Below are positions 19,122 through 30,700 of a stretch of 55,732 nucleotides of DNA, piece by piece. The notes under the pieces are model-generated. The model did no database searches and was not told where the DNA came from. It saw only the letters and a list, made by a program, of their open reading frames with translations. The translations under genes were made by a program, and so were the position numbers. The DNA lies in the IMG/VR virus record IMGVR_UViG_3300020450_000030, positions 1 through 55,732 of that record; one strand, 5' to 3'. Each line of letters begins with the position of its first letter. The stretch's first letter is position 1. This DNA is from a virus.

Positions 19122-22100
19122 CTATTTTGATCGAACTATTGCAGAATACTCGATACTCTTAATTCTATAAGACGCACCGCCATTCCCATTAATAAGTTCT
19201 CCACCTAAAACTGCCTGTGCAGCAGCGTTAGCACCAGTAGTATCACTGGCATTATTTGTAAATGTCACTGTAGGATGTAAGGCATAAGTTCCATCCACAG
19301 TTTGTGGAATACCATAACCACCATTGTTTATAGTGATTGATGCAACTTGGTCTCCTTGGGGAGTCATAACCACGGTACCAGTTGCTTGTATATCACCTGT
19401 ATTTTCTATTGCTACAGTGGGAACTGCAGTATAGTTTGTACCAGGATTTGTTATAACAAAATCAACTATAGTATTCTTTTCTGAAAACTCATAAAGATAA
19501 CCTGCAATACCAACGTTGATATTATTAGTATTGAATGGTATAACATCCTTGACAGTTAGAACACCTGTTGAAGGTATCCAAGAAACAACAGTTGCTTGTA
19601 CACCAGACACAGAACCACTAACTATCTCATTAGTAGAGAAGTTCTGACCATTACCAGTTGTTTGATCTAATGTTATATTGATCAATGCAGTGTGTTCAAC
19701 ACCCTCTGATAATCCACCTGCAGTGGTGATTGTTGCAAACTTAAATGGTATATCTCCGTCTTTGATATTATCACCAACTTGGAATAGAGTTGTGTTAGTA
19801 CCACCTTGTGTTTCTTCAATACCATAAAGTGACTTGTAAATACCACCATCAAGTGCTATTTGGTTAGCATATGTGGTATTGGCATTACTTAAATCTGGTA
19901 TATCATCTCCTGCAGCAGTTGGTAAAATATCTTCAAAAGATTTATCCTGTAATACAGATAGTGGTTCTGTCAGTAAATCTATAGTAGAACCTGCAGTTGT
20001 AAGAATAACGTGTGGTAATACACCTGCAGCAGAACTATCTGCAACACCACCATCAAATTGTACAATGGCATCTTCAGTCGCTGCTCTACCACCATCAATA
20101 AATGCTAACTCATCAACCTCAAATGTGACTAATAATTCTCTTGTATTTGGATCCCAGTCATATACTTTAGCAACTTTATTATTCTGGTTCTCAACCTTCC
20201 TAATAACTCTATCACCTACAGCAAATTTGTAAAGTGATACACCATTAGCATCATTTTGACCAGGATCTAAAATAACTCTTTGATCATAATTAAAGTTTAC
20301 ACCACGAGTTAAACCAGTAAACCTACCTGCAGATTTAGAAGTATAACTTATTGTCTCTCTATTAAGAATAATTGATCCAGAACCAGGATATGCATCAGTA
20401 GAGTCAACATATATGTTTGTATCATTTGCGGTGACACTCTTGACTAACCCAGTCAAGAAAATTGCAGATGAGTTGAATGCCTGTCTCGCTCTTGTCTTTC
20501 GTTTTAATTGTACTAATTTAGTGAAGATTATATTAGGAGCAGATGTATATCCTGTGCCTGGTTCTGTAATATTAATACCTGTAATAGCACCTTGGAATAT
20601 ACTTGCTTCTGCCTTTGCACCAATACCTCCACCACCAGTGATGAGAATAAATGGAGGTTCTTGATAAAACTCACCTTCATTTACAATATTAATATTTGTG
20701 ACCTTACCTAGTTTATCAATCTCAGCAGCACCTTGTGCACCCTGTCCACCACCACCTTCAAAGATAAGTGTTGGGGGAGTAGCATAGTTTCTACCTGCAT
20801 TTAGTAGTGATAAACCTGTGATTGTTTGAACTACAGGACTACCCAAAGCACCAGTCCCTTGACCACCTAATATTCTTGCTTTTGCAGAACCAAAATAATT
20901 ATCTCCAAACTTAGTCATTTTAATATAATCAAGTTGACCTGCATTAGTTTCACTTAATATAACCTCTGCTTCTGCACCTTCTGGAAAATTAATTGCTAGA
21001 GGAGGAACTATATCATTTTCAAATAAAGGCACACCATAGAAAGTAGTTCCTATAGCATAAGGATATTGAGGATTGCCTGCAGCATCCTCTGTCATATAAT
21101 ATGCATAAGTTCCATTTGGATATTCTGGAGTAGTAGAAAATCTACCATTATGTCTATCTAATGTTCCTACAATCGCTAAGTATTTCCAATTACTAACAGT
21201 GCCACTTGTATGTGTAGGTGCTGATCCACCAGAACTAATTGCTGCTGTTGCTTCGTAAATATACCCTGCATTTCTTACAGTATCAAATTGAGCATAACTT
21301 GCACCTGCTGCCCATGAATCTGATTCATCAAAGATGTAATCATTTACAAGATCTCCTAACTGATATCCTCTATTAACTAATCTTAATCCTGCACCTGCAG
21401 TCACATACGCAAAAAGATATAAAAGACCAGGTGCATCTACAGGAATTGTTATACGTATTTCTCTTTGTGTGGTAGCAGCATTAAATAAACTTACGTAAGT
21501 TTGATATGGTCTTTGAGAACCATCAATCCAATACTCTACATTTTGTGTATAAAGAAAACTAGGATCTCCAACTAATCCTGCATGCCAACCATCATCTGTG
21601 GTAGAAAAGAATATATGATTAGAATTGGAATTAGAAGAATCTAATTGGTTAAAGATATATGTTTTACCTCTATCTAAAGTTAAGAAAGTAGGAGATGCTC
21701 CATCAAATAAAAATTTATTATTAGACATAGTCACATTATAAGTGACTGTGCCTGTAGTGGTCACCAAAGGTCTTGCACCTTGTAGTTCTGGAGTAGTTCT
21801 TAATCTATATCCTGTTCTTTCTCTTGCTATGGTATTACCAATCTTTCCAAAAGGTCCGTATATTGGATAACCATCAAATGACATACCAATAATTTTAGAG
21901 TGTCCATTCGTATGTCTTCCGTAATCTAGATTTCCACCTGATGCTGTGCCGAAGAAATTTTCGACATAGTAGGTATTCATGTTATCTTCTTCTTCTTCCT
22001 CAGAAGGGGTGTAAAGATACATGTATCCATAATCACCTTCAAAACCAGACATGTATCTGTGATATGGACAATGATAATAAATCCTATTATTTTCATCAGG

Positions 22101-23519
22101 ATTCATTATAAAGATTGGTTGGAAATTCTGTTCGTAATCAGTTGCCCATGCACCAGATGCACCTGTGCTATTATAATATATCGTTCCACCTGCACCAGGA
22201 TTTAAACTACCATCAGGTGTGGTGCTGAATCTCATTGGGTGTCCCTGTGTATGAACACTTGTTGGTTGGTTAGTTGCCCAATGTGGATTAATTACTGTAC
22301 CTGCAGGGTTTCTAAACTCTTTCTGCACCCAAATAATTAGATAATTCTTTTGTACTTTGATACCTTCTGGTGCAAAGTAGAAAACACCAGGTGTAAAAGG
22401 TCCGAACTCATGAGCATCAGGACCAAATTCAATGTAAAATATACCACCAGGAAACTTCCTTGGTGCACCGTTAACTCTAAATTGGAATCCATTAGATCCT
22501 AAACATAGATCATCTTGTACAAAATCATCACCTGTAAGTTGCCTTAAATATACTCTTGTGACTTCATTTTGACTATTACGAACTACCTTTGCTATTTCTC
22601 CTCTACCTGTACCACCAACTTCATCAACTATTCTACCAACTTCTACCTGTCCTAATGTCTCATCTACATTTTGAACATTGAGCATGACATTATCAAACTC
22701 ACATTTTATACTCCAATAAAATACTTCTTGCATTCCAAATTGGAATACACCATTTGTTAATGCAAATTCATCTATAGTCTTACTTGACTGATAATAATAA
22801 ATTTGATTATGTAATATACCATCATATTGATTTGTGTTTTTAACATAATCATATTTGACAAGATCAAGACCAAAGTTTACTGGTGTACCTCCTGCTTGTC
22901 CCCACTCAGGTGTATGTAAAAGACCACCATTTGCTAATATACCGAGTGCTTTATTTTCTTGTAAATCTCTAGTGTTAGGATTTGGAACATCCTTACCACC
23001 TCTGTAAATAAATTCTTGATTAAAATTTCTATCAATAATAACATCTGATCCACCAGGTTGTCTCTCTTGATCGTAAAGTTGAGATGGTTTTGGTGTATTG
23101 TCAGATACTATTGTAAGTCTATCTGTTTTCTTATTATTACTAAACGCAAAAGTTCCTTTTGTGACAGCGTTTTGTAATACATCTAATTGACTTGGATATG
23201 ATTGCCAAATTCTATTGATGTCAAAACTTGTGACTACATTAGGAGTTTCTTGTTCTGGAATTATTTGTACTCTTAATGGGTCATATCCTAAACCTCTATC
23301 AAGAACACGAACATGAACTATTTGACCTGAGTCTTCATCTATAATTGGATATAATAGTGCTTCTCTCGTAGGAGTTCCACATCCAGTCACAGTAAGTCTT
23401 GGAGGATCTGCAGGGTCATACCCAGATCCACCATTTATAACTCTTACTGCACGTACACCAAATACCTCGTCAAAAATAGGTTCAATGTCGGCACCAGTAC
23501 CAGGAACAGTTCTTGGCAT
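19122..23519 (-). CDS. 1465-residue virion protein with cupredoxin-like and YHYH-like domains
   Basis: Several domains are visible. Residues 1-75 contain GxGYDPxxPP repeats. About 375-500 is a cupredoxin-like beta domain with GHPMRF (His427) and [12 protein letters not shown] (Cys484, His487, Met490), arranged like type 1 copper ligands. About 530-590 is a YHYH-type segment ([25 protein letters not shown]), with a second part ([20 protein letters not shown], then YPYAIG) near 790. Between them is a second cupredoxin-like domain ([30 protein letters not shown]) lacking the Cys/His/Met. Later come GGGGxGAxAxA/GxGY repeats and a [16 protein letters not shown] module. Its start overlaps the 409-residue gene's stop (TAATG). 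It is probably a baseplate or fibre component; the exact role is unknown. Confidence 0.75.
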   Translation of the reverse strand: MPRTVPGTGADIEPIFDEVFGVRAVRVINGGSGYDPADPPRLTVTGCGTPTREALLYPIIDEDSGQIVHVRVLDRGLGYDPLRVQIIPEQETPNVVTSFDINRIWQSYPSQLDVLQNAVTKGTFAFSNNKKTDRLTIVSDNTPKPSQLYDQERQPGGSDVIIDRNFNQEFIYRGGKDVPNPNTRDLQENKALGILANGGLLHTPEWGQAGGTPVNFGLDLVKYDYVKNTNQYDGILHNQIYYYQSSKTIDEFALTNGVFQFGMQEVFYWSIKCEFDNVMLNVQNVDETLGQVEVGRIVDEVGGTGRGEIAKVVRNSQNEVTRVYLRQLTGDDFVQDDLCLGSNGFQFRVNGAPRKFPGGIFYIEFGPDAHEFGPFTPGVFYFAPEGIKVQKNYLIIWVQKEFRNPAGTVINPHWATNQPTSVHTQGHPMRFSTTPDGSLNPGAGGTIYYNSTGASGAWATDYEQNFQPIFIMNPDENNRIYYHCPYHRYMSGFEGDYGYMYLYTPSEEEEEDNMNTYYVENFFGTASGGNLDYGRHTNGHSKIIGMSFDGYPIYGPFGKIGNTIARERTGYRLRTTPELQGARPLVTTTGTVTYNVTMSNNKFLFDGASPTFLTLDRGKTYIFNQLDSSNSNSNHIFFSTTDDGWHAGLVGDPSFLYTQNVEYWIDGSQRPYQTYVSLFNAATTQREIRITIPVDAPGLLYLFAYVTAGAGLRLVNRGYQLGDLVNDYIFDESDSWAAGASYAQFDTVRNAGYIYEATAAISSGGSAPTHTSGTVSNWKYLAIVGTLDRHNGRFSTTPEYPNGTYAYYMTEDAAGNPQYPYAIGTTFYGVPLFENDIVPPLAINFPEGAEAEVILSETNAGQLDYIKMTKFGDNYFGSAKARILGGQGTGALGSPVVQTITGLSLLNAGRNYATPPTLIFEGGGGQGAQGAAEIDKLGKVTNINIVNEGEFYQEPPFILITGGGGIGAKAEASIFQGAITGINITEPGTGYTSAPNIIFTKLVQLKRKTRARQAFNSSAIFLTGLVKSVTANDTNIYVDSTDAYPGSGSIILNRETISYTSKSAGRFTGLTRGVNFNYDQRVILDPGQNDANGVSLYKFAVGDRVIRKVENQNNKVAKVYDWDPNTRELLVTFEVDELAFIDGGRAATEDAIVQFDGGVADSSAAGVLPHVILTTAGSTIDLLTEPLSVLQDKSFEDILPTAAGDDIPDLSNANTTYANQIALDGGIYKSLYGIEETQGGTNTTLFQVGDNIKDGDIPFKFATITTAGGLSEGVEHTALINITLDQTTGNGQNFSTNEIVSGSVSGVQATVVSWIPSTGVLTVKDVIPFNTNNINVGIAGYLYEFSEKNTIVDFVITNPGTNYTAVPTVAIENTGDIQATGTVVMTPQGDQVASITINNGGYGIPQTVDGTYALHPTVTFTNNASDTTGANAAAQAVLGGELINGNGGASYRIKSIEYSAIVRSK

Positions 23520-24748
23520 TATTGTACAACGTTAATAGTTCCTTGCATCGCAGCATGGAGGGTACACTGATAATACAGCGTTGCAGGAGCATCTAGAGGA
23601 ACAGTCCAATATAATATTGTAGTTCCACTACCAGACTGACCTGCAGTGTATGGGGTTCCAGTCAAACCTTGAGAGGATTGTATTCTAAATGGGTGTCCAC
23701 CACCCTCAACAGTATTATCAAACGCATATGTAAAACCTCTATGTACATAAAGCGTTGGGTCTCTTACTTCACCATCAAGGCCAGGACCTGATATCAAATA
23801 ATCACTACTTGCATCTTCTACAGGTGCACCTAATTCATACCATATAATAGGACTTCTTGTGACCACCCATGAAGATCCATTATAGAATAGTGAATCACCT
23901 TGTGTAATACCCGAAGTATTTGTGTCAGTTAAAGCAGCTAGGGTGGTTGTTAAAGTTCCAGAAAAGTTGACAGTGACTGTGTCTCCTGCTACTGCAGTAG
24001 TAATATTTGTACCACCTGCAATAGTTAATGTATCTGTTTGACTATTGGCAGTTGTAGATCCAGAATCACCTGCGACTGTAGCAAACAAGTTGACAGCAGC
24101 AACACCTGCATTATCATCAGCAGGAACCCAGTTAGTTCCATTCCATTTTAAAGTTTGGTTTAAATTTGGTGCAGTAGTTGTGACATCAACGTTTGATAAG
24201 TCATTTATACCTGAGTACTCTGTTAATAATTTTGCTCTTGTATCTCCGACACCACCTGCAGTTATATTGATATTTACATATGGATTATCATCACCATCTA
24301 CTGTAAAAAAGTATCCACCATATGCTGAAGCAGCAGGGGCAGCAACAAGAGATGAATATTCATTTTTATATTTTACTGTGGTCGGTAAGTCCACCTCACC
24401 AGTAGAGCCATTGAAAGTGCTAGTGATGGAACCATGACCAATAGTAAGACTGCCAGTTCCGTTGGGAGCGATAGCAATGTTTCCATTACTTGAGGATACG
24501 ATAGAATTTCCATTTACATTAAGGGCGGCTGTAAGGTTTGAATAATCTGAGGGGATAAAAGATGATCCATCATAACGTAGTACCTGTCCTAAAGCAGGGT
24601 TTGTAGTATTTACAGTAAGTGTTGAACCATTTCCTAACGCAGTATACAATTCGTCAAAATTACCGTTAATTTTCGTACCACCAGCTCTCAGGGTATCACC
24701 TGTATTATCATTTGCAGCAGTTCCTAGATCTAGTGCTTGTTTTGCCAT
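23519..24748 (-). CDS. 409-residue fibre-like protein with C-terminal cupredoxin-like domain
   Basis: The N-terminus ([37 protein letters not shown]) is a motif common at the start of marine phage fibre/baseplate proteins. The middle has repetitive [16 protein letters not shown] and [20 protein letters not shown] segments typical of trimeric fibres. Residues about 300-409 resemble a cupredoxin: [23 protein letters not shown] (His352) and [12 protein letters not shown] (Cys395, His398, Met401), with the ligands in plastocyanin-like order. It has its own late promoter. It lies between the gp7-like and YHYH genes and overlaps the latter by one base. It is not petE: the domain is fused to a structural protein and there is no signal peptide. 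Copper binding is not proven. Confidence 0.75.
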   Translation of the reverse strand: MAKQALDLGTAANDNTGDTLRAGGTKINGNFDELYTALGNGSTLTVNTTNPALGQVLRYDGSSFIPSDYSNLTAALNVNGNSIVSSSNGNIAIAPNGTGSLTIGHGSITSTFNGSTGEVDLPTTVKYKNEYSSLVAAPAASAYGGYFFTVDGDDNPYVNINITAGGVGDTRAKLLTEYSGINDLSNVDVTTTAPNLNQTLKWNGTNWVPADDNAGVAAVNLFATVAGDSGSTTANSQTDTLTIAGGTNITTAVAGDTVTVNFSGTLTTTLAALTDTNTSGITQGDSLFYNGSSWVVTRSPIIWYELGAPVEDASSDYLISGPGLDGEVRDPTLYVHRGFTYAFDNTVEGGGHPFRIQSSQGLTGTPYTAGQSGSGTTILYWTVPLDAPATLYYQCTLHAAMQGTINVVQ

Positions 24749-24773
24749 CTTTCTTAAGATTTTTTGCTAAAGT

Positions 24774-24781
24774 TATTTATG
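24774..24781 (-). promoter_or_regulatory. late-type promoter (CATAAATA) for the cupredoxin-tailed fibre gene
   Basis: The minus strand reads CACATAAATAACT. The motif overlaps the TAA stop of the giant gp7-like gene and lies 25 bases before the ATG of the 409-residue protein. Confidence 0.65.
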
Positions 24782-27700
24782 TGATTATCTCAGGGTCTAC
24801 AACCTCTTCACCATATTGACTTAAATCTGGTGCAACATAATCATCAGGCACAACAGTCTCGACTGCTATGTCTGGGTTTTGATATCCAGTACCTGTATTA
24901 CTCAAGGTCACTCCACCGACACCGACAAGTGCCTTAATATTACCTTCAAATCCAGATATAGAGTCAACCCTTACAGTTGGTCGTGTTGTATATCCAGAAC
25001 CTCCACTAGTGACCTGTACTTGTTTAATGAATCCAGTTGTCAATTGAGCAGTAGCGATTGCGTCTTGACCAAATACAGATCCAAGATAATCGAATGTGAT
25101 TAATGAGTTAGAAGATTCAATAACAGCAACTGTTCTATCTTCAGTCTCACCCTGTATTCTAATATCATCGCCTGGTTCTACAGGAGGTACAATTTCTGCA
25201 GCGTCTACGTCCGCTTCAGAACCAACGTATGAGAACGCAACGAATGTTGATCCTACACGAGGTATTTCTGAGAAGATAATTCTTGAACCAACGATCTCAA
25301 ATCCAATACCAGGTTCCTGTATAACACCATTCAATGAACAGATGATATTGTTCTCAGGTCTAATTGATGATGATTGTACACCATCAGTCAATGTCAATGA
25401 GTAGAATACATCATTACGTTTTAGGTTGAATGATTGACGTAATGAATCAAACTCAAATGATATATCATCTAATTGTCTAAGTTTACCAACGTAGAATCCT
25501 GTAAATGATGCTCCAAGATCAGGTGCTTCAGTAAACTGAATTTGATTAGAGAACGCTGTGTATGCGTTTGTAGCACCTGGTGGTTGTAGAATACCATTAA
25601 TGAATATTAGTAGATGTCCTGCAGGATCTGGTAGATAGGATGTACCATTGTTTTGAGATAAATCGAAGGTTGTTTGTACACCGTCAAATCCTTTGAATGA
25701 TCTCTTAACACGTGCCTTAAGATCACCCTTAGAAGAAATTACTGCCTTATAATTATCAATACTCTTAATAGCATCATTAATATCAAATACCCCTGCAACA
25801 TCACTTAGATATACTCTCTTAAGAGTTCCAACAGTCTTGATATCTTGAACAGTAGCAGATGCAGAACCTGCTTGAGTTATCTTAGTTGTTATTACTGCAT
25901 AACCTTGTGGGAAACTTCCTACTCCATAATCACCAATTTGATCACCATTAGTTAATGTTCCTTGGAACTCTATAGCGTATATAAAGTTATTAGCAATATC
26001 TACACCAGTTATTATTGCGTAAGTATTCAAATCTTGAACACCATTTGCAATCTTATAGAGTCTATTACCAACTTGGAATGTTGCAAGACTAGATATGATG
26101 CTAATACCAAGTCTAATATATCCAGTAGATGCTATTTTAGCACCAACTTTAAGTTCTAATCCATCATACTTAATAACATCAAGGAATTGTCTAGAACTCT
26201 CAGGATATACAACAGAATTAACTTCAAATGATCCTGTTAGAGTTGCAGTATCAACAGTCAATGTACCACCAGTATTATCTGTGACCGCAGCTTCATTCTT
26301 GAGGAATGATCCTGCAGGTTGTGCTGTCTCTCCAGATGTATAACCCTTGAATGGAATATTGTCTGTAAAGTCACCTTGTAAATCAATAATATGAATACGA
26401 CTTTCAATCGCACTTATCTGAGCAGTTGTTGAGTTATTTGAACCAACAATATTATCAGTAATTGCCCAAGGTCCTGCAGTTATTTTAACATCAAGATACT
26501 TGTAGTTTTCATCCTCAAAGAATCCATAAACCACACCATTTACAGAAGCATTACCTTGTTTCTGTACAGTCTCATTCATGGTATAAGGACCATCTGTTAT
26601 ATCACCATCAATTCTAAATCTTTGATATACCTGAACAACTTTTCCTGAATTTTCAAGTATAGATTCAATTTCACCATACACATTACTTGATAAACCATAA
26701 GCATAATCTGCATTGTTTATTCCACCAGAAAGACCAACAGGTAAGGATCTTACACCGAATAATTTAGTAGGAACCTTAATACCATTTTGAGATGTAATCT
26801 GTGTATAGTAAGTTCCTGTCTTAATCTGATTTCTAATAATATCTAAATTATATCTTATGATATGACCTATTGATTTAACATCATAATTTGCAGCATCAGA
26901 GGCACTATAATATGAGAAGAATCCTGCATTAGGTGAAGGAACTGTTAATGTATTATTAAGTGCTTGTTGCATGTATGTTTGAAGAGTGTTCAAAGCATAT
27001 TGCTTAATATTGTACTCATTATCAGAGAAGAATACTGTGCCATCTCCAGACTGATAAGGATCAAGTGCACTCTTAGTAAGTTTAACACCCCATACATAAA
27101 TTCCATCAGTGCCATTACCTGCATAGTTTTGAGAACCTGCAGCGTTGTTAATAATTATTTTATTAGATAGAGTTGTAAAACCGAAGGAGAATGTAGTTGT
27201 AATAAATGCTCTATACCATCCATTACCTAGAGGAACAACTCCTGCAGCATCGTTTGTTATACCACCTTGAGGTGTGAATACAGAACCAATAGTTCCTGTA
27301 GTTAAGTTAAGATCAAAGAAGATTCTTTGTACAGCAGATGTTCCCTCATCAAGTGCCATTTGGAAACGAACTGATGTATATCCACCTGCCTTTATAAACG
27401 CAGAGAATGTAAATGTCTGAGTTGCTGACGCTGATGCAGCACCAGTATCAAATGTCTCGTTAGTAGTGTCAAATTTAACTGTACCAGAGTCAAATGTTTC
27501 AAACGCAGTTAGACTGTGATCTCTATTGAGTGTATGTAGTGCAAGGTTGGTACTTGGTACAATTTTTTCAGAAGTAATTGTAAGATCAGGAGCAGCGATT
27601 GAGTTGTTTACAATGGTTGCTTCAGTTGGAGTCCAATCACTTGCTAGTGCTTCTGGATTAGTGAATAAGTTTATACCAGGAATTTGACCAGTGATATTAG

Positions 27701-30700
27701 ATGTTAGAGTTCTAGCATGTGCAATAGTTTGAACATTTGTTGGTTTATTATACCAATCATATGCACTACCAACTGCATTCACTACACCAACTGCTTTAGA
27801 TGTTCTACCAACAAGTGTATTACCATTACCCCATTGTGTTCCTACAAATGCTCCTATAACAAGGAAAGATGTATCTTCATTCCATTCTAATACTTCTGCG
27901 TATGCACCATTACTTGAGTGTATTACCTCACCTACTCTGAAATTACCTATGATACTTGTGAGTGTGACCTCGTATGCTGTTTGTTTATCAGTTAAATCGG
28001 TAGTGATAATATCATGAACTAAATCATCTGTAATATTGGTAAGGAAGTCATCATATGACCACTGACCAGTACCAAATTGTGTATTAACCTGCTGTGTAAT
28101 TTCCTCTTTATAGTAATTGTAGTTGTAAAGAATATGTTTAGCAGCACTTCTACCTGCAAGTTTAGCAGGTCCTAAGAAGTCAACTGCAATTTTAATTAAC
28201 TCTCTAAATCTAGTAATTACAGTAGATATACTGGTTGGTGTTTCTGTATCTCTATATGCAGTTTCATCAGTCTTTAATGCAGAATATCCAGTTGGTAAAG
28301 TAAATCCACTATTGAAATCATAAAGGATATTATTAAGTGCATGTTCCCCAATAACACCTACCTGTTCTATAGAATAGATAAATGCTCCCATTTCTTCTTC
28401 TACAGTTATTACTTGTAAGTTAGCATCTAGATATGTTTCTAGAGCAGTAATAGTGCTGTTTTGACCACCTGTTTGTAAATCAGATATAATAGCAATTAGT
28501 ATGTCAGAAAGATTACCTTGCCTCTGTACCTCAGTTCCATCTCCAGAACCAGGATAACTGTATGCATTATATGATACACCATTAAGTTCATATGTAAATT
28601 CTGTTGATGTTAGACCAGTTGATTCTTCTGCAATGTATTTTCTGTTAAAGTATAATCTATCTCCACCAATAGCAAAATCGTTATTGGTAGGTGCAATCAT
28701 ATCATTTATTGTTGTGATAAGATTGTCAACCTCAGTCTTAACACCATCAAAGTAATTAGCAACGCCATTACCAGTAATATCCCAATCACCTGTAATGATA
28801 TCGTTAGTGTTGTCATAAGTTAAATCTCCTGTGATTGCTTGTTTAATATAAATTGCAAGACGATCATGAGCAAAAATTGTTTGAACAACTTCTAAACGAA
28901 CTCGCCTTATCTCATTACTATTTCCAAGATAGAAACCTGCTGCCTCAACAGTTCTTGCATTACCACCATTCTCAATATCATTAGCGATTGCTTGTACAAG
29001 TGATGTTAAGTCAGTTTTCTTTTGTAATGTTCCTGCATCAGATAAACCATTATTATTACCTGGTAAATCTAGTACGAGATCAGGATAACGTTGTAGCATA
29101 TCAAATGCTGCCTTGTCAACAATAACACTAGCATTTTGACGAATTAGATATGCAGCATCTCTAAATCTGTATTGTCCATCTACATCAATTTGATTAGTGT
29201 AAATTAAATCAGATGTGCCATCATGATATGATACTGGGAATGGTATTTCTTTAAATCCATTAACTCTACCACCGACAAATTCAGCAGCAGGACTTACAGA
29301 TGTCACTGTAGCAAGATGATCTGTAGGAGATGCTAATATTGCATTACCTAAAGCATCTGTAAATATTGATACCAAGTTGGTCTGAGTAGTGATAACGTCA
29401 GAACAATCTGATAATGAGTAGAATACTTTAGTGACAGCATTTGCTGCAGATGTAGAGAATGTATGTGTATACTGATCATCTGCTTTAGATGCACCAACAT
29501 TTACAGTAAATGTATTTGTGGTATGTGCAGTAATTGGTAAAACTTGAGCAGATGCAGGGTCAGTAGATCTTGGATATGTATGAATTGTAGCATTACCATC
29601 TTTAGTACATGTAAATGATAATGAGTTATCTGAAATAATTACAGAATCTCCTGCAACATCAATTCCATTACTTGTAGCAGATACAAATGTATGTACGTAA
29701 TTACCACCTGTAGATACTCCATTAGCAAGTCCAGATACAAATTTATGTTCATAATTACCACCAGTTTGAACAAGTGCTCTCGTGATTCCATTAGTTGTAG
29801 CGGAAACAAATGTATGAGAGTAATTACCACCTGTTGTAATTGCATCTGCAGTAGCAGAAACAAATATGTGATTAGAAGTATTTGTGGAAGGAGTGCTTGC
29901 TAAGGTTTGAACAGTGATTGTATCATCAGTGACATCAGTGATTGTGACCGCAGTGTTGTAGTTAGGATCAGTTGTTCTGGGATATGAATGGTCTGTAGCA
30001 TAATCGTCTAGTGCACATCTGAAGGTTATTGAATTTGTTGCAATCTTAACTGCAGTTCCTCTTCTTAGATTATGACGACCTATAGTAAGTGTCATGAATC
30101 CTGTTGTAGGATTATACTCTGCATGTGTAGGTGTGAACTTTCTTAATGGAGATTTACCAACGTTGATACTTAGTTTATTATAATCAACATTGAATACTTC
30201 CATATACTTACCACTGATAGGATCAGTAGCACGAGGATATGCTTTATTAGAACTATTTCCATCCATTGAGCAACTAAATGTCACTGCACCATCTGCTAAT
30301 TTAATTCTTTCGTATTCTTTAATTTGATGTCCATGTTGTACAGCATTGGTTGATGCAGATACAAATGTATGAGCAGATAGATCTGATATTGGAGTTCCAT
30401 CTCCATTTACATTAACTGTAATTGTTGTCGCAGTTTCATCAGTGACTGTTAGATCATACTGGTAAGCATAGTCATTACTTTGTGCTCTTGGATATGTCTT
30501 CTGAGCAGTATTACCATCTAATGTACATGTAAATGTAATTGAGTTAGGTTGAATTCTTACTGTATCACCAACTTTCAAAGTATGTGATCCAATAGTCAAT
30601 ACCATATCACCTGTAGTAGGATTATATGTTGCGTTAGTTGGTGTGAAATTAGTAGTTGCAAATGTCAATTCCATAACACCAGTTGTTGCATCATAAGTTG

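Noticed and set aside
24045-24437. Plus-strand open frame of 130 codons
   Set aside because: Antisense to the cupredoxin-tailed fibre gene; composition follows that gene's codons.
23519-24748. Host-derived plastocyanin (petE) auxiliary metabolic gene
   Set aside because: The copper-site-like domain is the C-terminus of a fibre-like protein, has no signal peptide, and sits in the tail operon.
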